From: Tethya wilhelma
Lineage: Eukaryota; Porifera; Demospongiae; Tethyida; Tethyidae
Length of the DNA stretch: 64,000 bases
Direction: 5' to 3'
Assembly: GCA_964030475.1 (NCBI GenBank)
Contig: CAXIPT010000003.1
Coordinates: 2,749,812-2,813,811, forward strand
Positions 57,411 through 64,000 of the stretch are shown in pieces. Under the pieces are notes generated by a model. That model had not been told where the DNA came from, did not search any database, and was given only the letters and a program-made list of their open reading frames with translations. The position numbers and the translations under genes were made by a program. Every line of letters begins with the position of its first letter. Positions within the stretch are counted from its first letter, which is position 1.

Positions 57411-58690
57411 TTACTAATGTATAATCTTCTCTATCAAAATTATTATTCTGTTGTAATATTATTGTCACAATTGCAGTCATGTTTGTAGCTTGCCGTTTAA
57501 AAAAAGTATTCCAACTTCATGCTGTTTTGTCCATTTAATTTTATTATTAACCACCCATGTATGTGCACATCACTTACCACCCATCACAGCTCTATTATTC
57601 TTTGATCATAATTTAAGGTTTTCGCATTTGTATTCATGTCTAACTGGCATGCAGCTACTACAAAGTTACCAACAACTTCAGTGGTCCTGGAGCACCGCTA
57701 GCTATCGTCTGCCGTTTCTTAAGTTAATTAGCTCTCACATGCCACTACAATCAAATGAACACTTCAGTATATTTCATACCATTTGAATTTGTTGATCATA
57801 CTCCACACTTCGATTAGCCCAACTTGATTCATTTCTCAATGAATGGCCTCTCTCATTTGTCTCCAAAATTCGTATTAATTTTATTAATGTATCATCTCTT
57901 CTGTTAAAATTATCCTTCAGTTGTAATAATTTTATTATTGTCAAAATCGCAGTCATTAAGCTTGCAGTTTAACTAACCTTAATGCTGCTGTGTCTATTCA
58001 ATTTACATGTATGTACACATTACTTAACCACCCATCCCAGATCTCTTATTCTTTGATCATAATTTAACGTTTTCACTTTTGTATATATTCATGTCTAACT
58101 AGCATGCAGCTACTACAAAGCAACTTCAGTGGTCCTGGAGTGCCGCTTGCTATCATCTGCCATTTCTTAATTAATTAGCTCTCACAGTCCACTACAATCA
58201 AACAAACACTTCACTCAATTTCATATTATTTGAATTTGCTGATCATTCTCACACTTTGATTAGCCCAATTTGATTCATTTCTTCATGAATGACCTCTCTC
58301 GTTTGTCTCCAAAAATTCATTTTAATTTATTACAGTATCATCTCTTCCGTTAAAATTATTATTCTGTTGTAATGTTATTGTCATAATAGTTGTCATGTAA
58401 CTTACAGTTTTACAAAAATATTCCAACTTCATGCTGCTGTGTCTATTTAATTTTATTGTTTACCACCCATGTTTGTACACATCACCAACCCCAGCTCTCT
58501 TTTTTTTTGGTTTTTTTATTCATATCTAAGTGGCATGCAGCTACTATGGTCCTAGAGCGCTGCTAGCTATCATCTACCATTTCTTAAGTTGATTAGCTCT
58601 CACAGGCCACTACAATCAAACGAACACTTCACTCAATTTATATTCATTAATTTTGTGCATACATTAATATTATTTTACTTTCTCTCTCTT
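57410..58690. repeat. Three tandem copies of a 445-470-bp repeat
   Basis: The landmark TATCATCTCTTCTGTTAAAA (or close variants) recurs near 57419, 57889 and 58334, followed by ATTCTGTTGTAAT..TATTGTCA, CATGCAGCTACTA and TTAATTAGCTCTCACA in the same order each time. Confidence 0.85.
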
Positions 58691-58966
58691 GTGCAATAAC
58701 TGATTCAAGTGTAGAGACTTGATCTGCACACTACCTATATAGGCTACCAGGAGATGTATTACAAGCATATTATCGTAAAGTCAAGCATATTTTTACCAAA
58801 ATGGAAACTTGGAAGAATTGCTCCTGTCCTAAAAGTGGAGTGGCCAATTTGTACCCACTGGTTTTGGACCAATTTCAATTTGCCCATTGTTAGCAAAGTT
58901 TCGGAGTGCCATGTTAAATCTACTATTGAAGCACACTTCCTCTCATCTCATCCAAACATGGGACTT

Positions 58967-58967
58967 N

Positions 58968-59034
<67 letters not shown>
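58967..59034. repeat. (CA)n microsatellite next to an N
   Basis: CA run with one TCACA interruption, preceded by N at 58967. The adjacent ATCACCTCTGAGCCTAACTT is the inverse of the unique spacer at 33059-33080. Confidence 0.93.
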
Positions 59035-59035
<1 letters not shown>

Positions 59036-59221
59036 TAATCACCTCTGAGCCTAACTTGACATTTAGTATAAAGAGCAGTTACAGTCATATTGTGACTACC
59101 TCAGTTGTGCTTGTGAAACCATCGATATCGATCACTACACCTTGAACAAACACAAAGTCATACGTACAATGACTCTTTTAAGGAAATTTTACTAACTGAA
59201 TCTTTTTTTTGTACTTCACAG

Positions 59222-60235
59222 AAGCCTACCTTGAAGGAGGTGAGAGAAGAGGTAAGTTTTTAACTTGTACCTGCAATATATATTTATTGAATATTGAAAT
59301 TAAAGTTAAATACTGCATTGCATATAAATTGTTGTACAATTGTGTATAATTATACTTGTACTCAATGTTTTTACCCCACTCTATAATACATACAGATTGC
59401 TGCAGTGAACTCCAGCCTGGACCGGATGGTTCTGGATCTCCTTGGAGATCCAGACCCCGACCCAAACAAATTTGTCCCAAGGTTCAGGCTGGTGGTGAGT
59501 TTATAGCGTGATAATATTAATATAGTCATTGTAAAATTGAGGAGCTTTAGAATTTTCTCCACTCAATCATCTTTTTCAGCTTTGCGCAACTTTAATTTAT
59601 TCTAATATTTAAAAAAGTTAGTTGCTTACCAATATTATCAAGATTTTTCACACATCTCTATTAATGATTATTTCAATAAATCATATTTTTCCCCTCAGGT
59701 AGAGGAGAGACTCGGAAGGATCGAGTCTGCAGTAAGTATTAGAATGTAACAATTTAACTTACTGTAGGTAGATGCCATATACTTGATATTACGAATCCTT
59801 TTACAGCGAAACCTCGGAACAAAGGTGACATTGGGGACATTATAAATTCAACTTGTTTATAATTGTCCTTTGTAGAGAGGTTGTCCTCTTCTTGGGGTTC
59901 TGTTTGTATCGCTATACAATAGGGAATTGGAATTTTTTGGAACCAAGAATATTGTCCATTGTTGAGAGGTTTATAATACATTGTCCCTATCCCAAAAGGT
60001 CTACTATATTGGAGGCATATAGTTCAGTTTGAAAATGTTTTCCACCACGTATCTAGCTGAACATGTAGCTGCCATTATTATTTGGATGGATCTCTCTCTT
60101 TTTTTACTACAGTTGTGAATAAGTATGTTATATACACTGTTCTCCCTCCCTCCCCCCACCCACCCACCAACCCACATACAGATCACTGCTAGCACTGCTA
60201 GTTCGTCTGCGGCCTGCAGCAGAATTGAACAGATG
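59222..60235 (+). CDS. Partial paralogue of the mini-exon coiled-coil gene
   Basis: Exons 59222-59251 (KPTLKEVREE), 59396-59494 (IAAVNSSLDRMVLDLLGDPD...), 59699-59731 (VEERLGRIESA) and 60182-60235 (ITASTASSSAACSRIEQM). They match exons 6 to 9 of the gene at 29235-42779 in sequence, length, phase and intron content (about 90 percent by eye). The N-terminal exons (zinc knuckle) are not found upstream, where sequence starts at an N and CA repeat. A single ISS-type module replaces the four tandem ones. Possible downstream terminal exon at 61294. It may be a real second gene with its 5' end lost in assembly or a gene fragment. Confidence 0.7.
59801..60011. mobile_element. Pogo/Tc1-like MITE, orthologous insertion in paralogue intron
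   Basis: Same element and same relative position as 33841-34042 (start TTACAGCGAAACCTCGGAAC). Confidence 0.75.
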
Positions 60236-60254
60236 GTGAGTTTAGTTAATTAAA

Positions 60255-60325
60255 ATTAATCTTGTAATCTTAAAATCTTAAATCTTGTAATCTTAAATCT
60301 TGTAATCTTAAAATCTTGTATCATA
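60255..60325. repeat. Short tandem repeat AATCTTGTAATCTTAA
   Basis: Four to five imperfect copies of AATCTTGTAATCTTAAA. Confidence 0.85.
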
Positions 60326-60424
60326 ATCATATGGAGAACTGGAGGATATTGGAGATAGAGACACTAGCCGACAGTCTGTAAACCCCTTGCACAACTAGGA
60401 CAATTTAATTGATGGGAGATTGTG

Positions 60425-60690
60425 AATAACAGTCGGAATGGGCCGAATATCCCATATGGACATATAGCCATAATTGCAAACTCAAGCTCCCTCGTTGCAT
60501 CACTTTTTACAGCACGCAACTACTGCCCATTCCTACATTGCTAATTTTTTACCACTTGTTGTGTATCTGTATTTTGCTATAACTATACATACTGCACTAC
60601 GTACTATGTTGTTTTTTTCTTGTTACGGTAGTACGTACTGGGTACATAGGAATGGCACAGATACCCCATTAGCGCAATACAAATATTCAC
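60425..60690. mobile_element. Remnant of GGAATGGGC-type foldback family
   Basis: Contains CGGAATGGGCCGAATATCCC, TACTGCCCATTCCTACATTG and ACGTACTGGGTACATAGGAA, which resemble the ends of the foldback element in the GH116 duplication. Ends not defined. Confidence 0.4.
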
Positions 60691-61293
60691 GTGAATAACT
60701 CTGCAAAAACTGAGCGCTTGGCACTAAAAGGCTTCTCAAGCTACTATTTAGCTCTTTCTCTTTCTAACGGGCCTAAAAACATGGCCTAAAACCATCGCTA
60801 AAGTACCAAACTAAACTATGCCAAACCTCCAATTTTCTCCTGCATCTTCTTCTTGTTCTTCTTCTTCTTTTTCTTCTATGTTTGCAAGGCTTTTCTCAGA
60901 GACTGCTCGCTTTCAGAAGCTGATTCTTGAACAAATAAGCTTGGTATCTTTGTCTTCAGTCACTTTTGGCATCGGTTTTTCATGTCTCTCGTCCAGTCAC
61001 TAGGTACAAGACAGAAAGCGCCTTCTCCGTATGGCCGCCATTAATTTCTAAACTCAAGCATTTAATTCATGAATACTTGGGAATTCAAGTTGACGACCCT
61101 TTCCACATAGGCAAGTGTGCGTTATTTGGAATCCACAGCTTACCTGACCGGTCGACGAACTATTAATTGAACTATTTTTAGTAGGAGGACCCGTCACGAG
61201 GACCCTTACGATGCGTGTGCAACACTTGCCTATTGACCTCCAGGCCTCTGGCCTGTGCAAATGGTGTAATCTGCTGGTCATTTTCTGCTACAG

Positions 61294-61398
61294 CTGAGAA
61301 GTAAGTCACGTGTGGAGACAGCAGAAGAGAAGGAAAGTCTGTTGAAGTTGCTTAAAGCTGAAGAATGTAGAGGGTCCTGGTTGAATTGTATACTGTAA
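61294..61398 (+). CDS. Possible terminal exon (KSRVETAEEKESLLKLLKAE)
   Basis: Acceptor TTTTCTGCTACAG, then 34 codons LRSKSRVETAEEKESLLKLL...CRGSWLNCIL and TAA. Three related copies follow at 177-bp spacing, which supports its being a real exon module. Linkage to the exons at 59222-60235 is inferred from strand and position only. Confidence 0.4.
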   Translation: MRSKSRVETAEEKESLLKLLKAEECRGSWLNCIL

Positions 61399-61445
61399 AG
61401 AACAAGGACCCTTCATCAAAAGGAAGTATAATTTATTAAATCACT

Positions 61446-61972
61446 GATTATGTTTTTTGTGGTTGTGTGTCAGTGTAGGACTCATGAGAACACAGCAGAA
61501 GGGAAGAAAGATGTGTTGGAGTCACTAGGAGGTGAAAACTGCCGAGGGTCCTCGTTGAAATGAATGGTAGCCTCGAGGACCCTTCTCCGATACTCACTGT
61601 ACAGTAATGTGTTGTCAATTATCCATGATTTTTTGTGGTTGTGTGTCAGTGTAGGACTCATGAGAACACAGCAGAAGGGAAGAAAGATGTGTTAGAGTCA
61701 CTAGGAGGTGAAAACTGCTGAGGGTCCTTGTCGAAAGAATGGTAGCCTCGAGGACCCTTCTTCGATACTCACTGTACAGTAATGTGTTGTCAATTATCCA
61801 TGTTTTTTGTGGTTGTGTGTCAGTGTAGGACTCATGAGAACACAGCTGAAGGGAAGAAAGATGTGTTGAAGTCACTAGGAGGTGAAAACTGCCGAGGGTC
61901 CTCGTTGAAATGAATGGTAGCCTCGAGGACCCTTCTCCAATACTCACTGTACAGTAATGTGTTGTCAATTAG
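61446..61972. repeat. Three tandem 177-bp copies, each with a terminal-exon-like unit
   Basis: Copies near 61446, 61621 and 61799. Each has GTGTGTCAGTGTAG (acceptor-like) and an open segment THENTAEGKKDVLESLGGEN, then CRGSSLK and a stop (copies 1 and 3) or an early TGA (copy 2). The peptide is similar to that of 61294-61398. Confidence 0.85.
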
Positions 61973-62058
61973 GATCTTATTGCTATTTGAATAATAATTA
62001 TTGTAAGGTTATAATTATACAGGTCTACTATATATACAGAGTACACAATCTTGTGTAG

Positions 62059-63686
62059 AATTCATTCTGATACAGGAAGTGACATCTCTAACAGTTTTAC
62101 TTACAACCATTTTCGTCTTGCTTGGTATGCATTTCTAAACCTCCTTGACGTTGACATGCAAAAAGGCTTTCAATGCGAAATATGTGGTCCAAGTCCCGAC
62201 ATCATCTTAATGGATGCAACATCTCTTAGTTTTCGGAGAGAGTTACTCAGGCTGGTTAAAGCTGCTGAGAATTCTCAATCTGTTGATGATGAGTCTGGTT
62301 TGTCCCTCAAAATAGGAAGGTAAGTTATCATTAGTTCTTATTAAAATTAATTTTTGTTGTGTACAGATGCATGGGTTAATATTAAATATTCAATTGATCC
62401 GTTTCTAGCTACAGAGATCGTGTATTTATTCCAAATAAGAAAACACAGGCACTTCTAAAGGAGTATGCCACAAAAGGCATTTCAAACTCTGCATACATGG
62501 AGATGCTCCAACTACTTATTGAACACTGTCCAAGTATTGTTGGCCTTCTTAGTCTATTCCACGATTCTCAGCATGACTTAAAGTGCTTCAAAACTCCTAA
62601 TGAATGGGCATCATTCTTATGTACTCTTGCTAGCCCTTCACCAGTATGTGCTACACTCCACTATTCTGAGGAATTATTTGATGCCCTCAAATGTTTCACT
62701 GATTCACCAAACCCAGAAGAAATCTTGAAAGATATACAAAAAATGCAAATGTTACAAAGGCAAATACCCGTGTTGTTTAGTCTACTTCAGGTTTTAAAGA
62801 CTGTACCTGTTTCATGGATTTCTATTGTAAAGGAAATGATATACAAGTCAAAGGCACCATTCAGTAAATTTGTACCAATGAATGAAGAAGTTAGAGGAAC
62901 CGCAAGTGATGAAGGTGATGACTTTCCACAGCTTCCAATAATTCGATCAAGAGCAAAGTATGCCGCAGACAAAGTATCTAAAGGAAAGATTTGTACCAAA
63001 CGAGGAACTCGGCATCCTACACTACTGCCTGGAATATTTACTATCTTTTGTAACCATGGTAAGATATTATATAATATTATAATATAATATTATTATATAC
63101 TTGCAACACTGATTATCATTCTAATCATTGTTTTGATTAATTTGTTCTGCAGCAGTATGCTATGGGTTCCAAACTATGATGGTTACAGAATCTCCAAATA
63201 CACCATTCACAATTCTTCTTACACGCTTTAAAAAAGGTAAACCTAAACACAACAATACTTACTATAATAATTATTAAATATAGTCATTTTTTATAATTAT
63301 ACAGCTCCATCAACAATTATTTATGATAATTCTTGCAATCTCCACAACTATTGTTTGAGTCGAGAACCCAATTTTTTCAAATCAACGTGGTTTCTTGTTG
63401 ACAGATTCCACTGGCCTAATCATTGTGGTAAGCAAATCATTACAAGTTAGACATTGGTACTAATTGTTGTCTCATATGAATAGGCTGCTGTGAAGGTTAT
63501 AATACATCGAGATATTCACAGTTTGCTGAACTAAATACACAGCTTGTGGAACAGTCAAATGCATCTCTGAAGAGATGCAAAAGTTCATTGTCATACATGA
63601 ACTCTACCAATTTTGTTAACCATGTTAAATTTTTCTTGTGGTACCACAACAGGGAGAAGAACAAGCAGACTCAACCAGTAAAATAG
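62059..63686 (+). CDS. KDZ-superfamily (HMGXB3-like) transposase, N-terminally truncated
   Basis: Exons 62059-62319, 62409-63058, 63153-63236, 63305-63427 and 63484-63686 (TAG), GT-AG introns of 68-94 nt, phases consistent; about 440 residues. Blocks: CEICGPSPDIILMDATSLSF (zinc-like CxxC and first Asp), FTIFCNHG and CYGFQTMMVTESPNTPF, IIYDNSCNLHNYCLSREPNF (second Asp), FLVDRFHWPNHCG and CCEGYNT, and LNTQLVEQSNASLKRC (Glu). This order is that of KDZ (Kyakuja-Dileera-Zisupton) transposases and the domesticated HMGXB3-type proteins. All three acidic catalytic residues are present and no internal stop interrupts the exons. The N-terminal part is not in the window, so either upstream exons were missed or the copy is 5'-truncated. 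Domesticated gene versus transposon cannot be decided here. Confidence 0.82.
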
Positions 63687-63809
63687 TCATTATTGTTATT
63701 GTATGATTGTATGTGTGTGCCATTATTGCATGTACAACTTTGTGGCATTTTCAGTCCATATACACCCATGGTCTAAATCCAACACATTTATACATTCTTA
63801 GTACAAGTG

Positions 63810-63812
<3 letters not shown>
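63687..63812. other. 3' flank of the KDZ gene
   Basis: Short unique sequence before the microsatellite; no terminal inverted repeat was recognised. Confidence 0.4.
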
Positions 63813-63846
<34 letters not shown>

Positions 63847-64000
63847 TGTGCGTGTGTGTGTGTGTGCATGTGTATGCATGTGTTTGTGTGTGCATGTGTT
63901 GGTGTGTGTGCGTGTGTGTGTGTGCATGTGTGTATGTGTGCATGCGTGTGTGTGTGTGCGTGTGTGTGTGCATGTGTTTGTGTGTGCATGTGTTGGTGTG
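63813..64000. repeat. (GT)n-rich microsatellite to window end
   Basis: GT dinucleotides with GCATGTGT and GCGTGTGT interruptions. Confidence 0.95.

Noticed and set aside
60818..61166. Ser-rich frame at 60818 and overlapping frame at 60966
   Set aside because: Simple (TCT/CTT)n coding and no acceptor or domain; could include a missed exon of the paralogue but nothing supports it.
63788..63989. His/Thr-rich frames at the window end
   Set aside because: Translations of the GT microsatellite.

Overview
The window is a eukaryotic genomic segment, most likely from a marine demosponge of the Amphimedon type. The evidence is AT-rich non-coding DNA, compact genes split by short GT-AG introns, many 200 to 600 bp inverted-repeat elements, microsatellites, assembly Ns (one run of 287 and a few singles), and gene types expanded in sponges and cnidarians. 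No prokaryotic features, CRISPR arrays, rRNA or tRNA genes were recognised. The species call is an inference from character, not from a match.

Left part (1-8.2 kb, minus strand): a very large exon for a cytoplasmic-type multidomain protein. It has a stonustoxin-like (SNTX) N-terminal region, at least ten fibronectin type III domains and a P-loop GTPase of the AIG1/septin-like kind that runs off the window. A near-identical 1,451-bp tandem duplication (1603-4504) breaks the frame; a single copy would restore continuity. At 10.5-10.8 kb (minus) lies a small gene for a death-fold-like helical domain with a 1-nt frameshift.

Centre-left (12.25-28.1 kb, plus strand): a membrane-anchored GH116 (GBA2/DUF608-type) glucosidase gene with a cysteine-rich PAN/apple-like insertion. 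Four exons carrying both probable catalytic residues occur twice, 6.8 kb apart, inside a 2.5-kb segmental duplication. Between the copies, on the opposite strand, sit a 631-aa multi-pass membrane protein gene and a truncated paralogue that keeps only signal peptide and ectodomain.

Centre (29.2-42.8 kb, plus strand): a gene of about 29 small exons, most of them in-frame phase-0 modules of 30 to 117 nt. It encodes a C2H2-like zinc knuckle followed by strings of short coiled-coil or Ser/Thr-rich modules, including four tandemly duplicated exons. A dead Crypton-type (DUF3504) element lies in one intron. A partial paralogue at 59.2-60.2 kb lacks the Crypton and gives an empty-site reference.

Right part (43-64 kb): the 3' exons of an AKR7-type aldo-keto reductase (minus) next to an assembly gap; an array of three composite units, each an inverted pair of Penelope-like (GIY-YIG) retroelement 3' ends (44.8-51.9 kb), one with a clean hAT-like MITE insertion; several minisatellites (51.9-58.7 kb); the partial paralogue with tandemly repeated terminal-exon-like units (61.3-62.0 kb); and a KDZ/HMGXB3-like transposase whose three catalytic acidic residues are visible (62.06-63.69 kb). 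The window ends in a GT microsatellite.

The strongest candidate for something new is the modular mini-exon coiled-coil gene, with its exon duplications, CA-repeat 3' splice sites and paralogue. The rearranged GH116 locus with its nested receptor-like genes is second.
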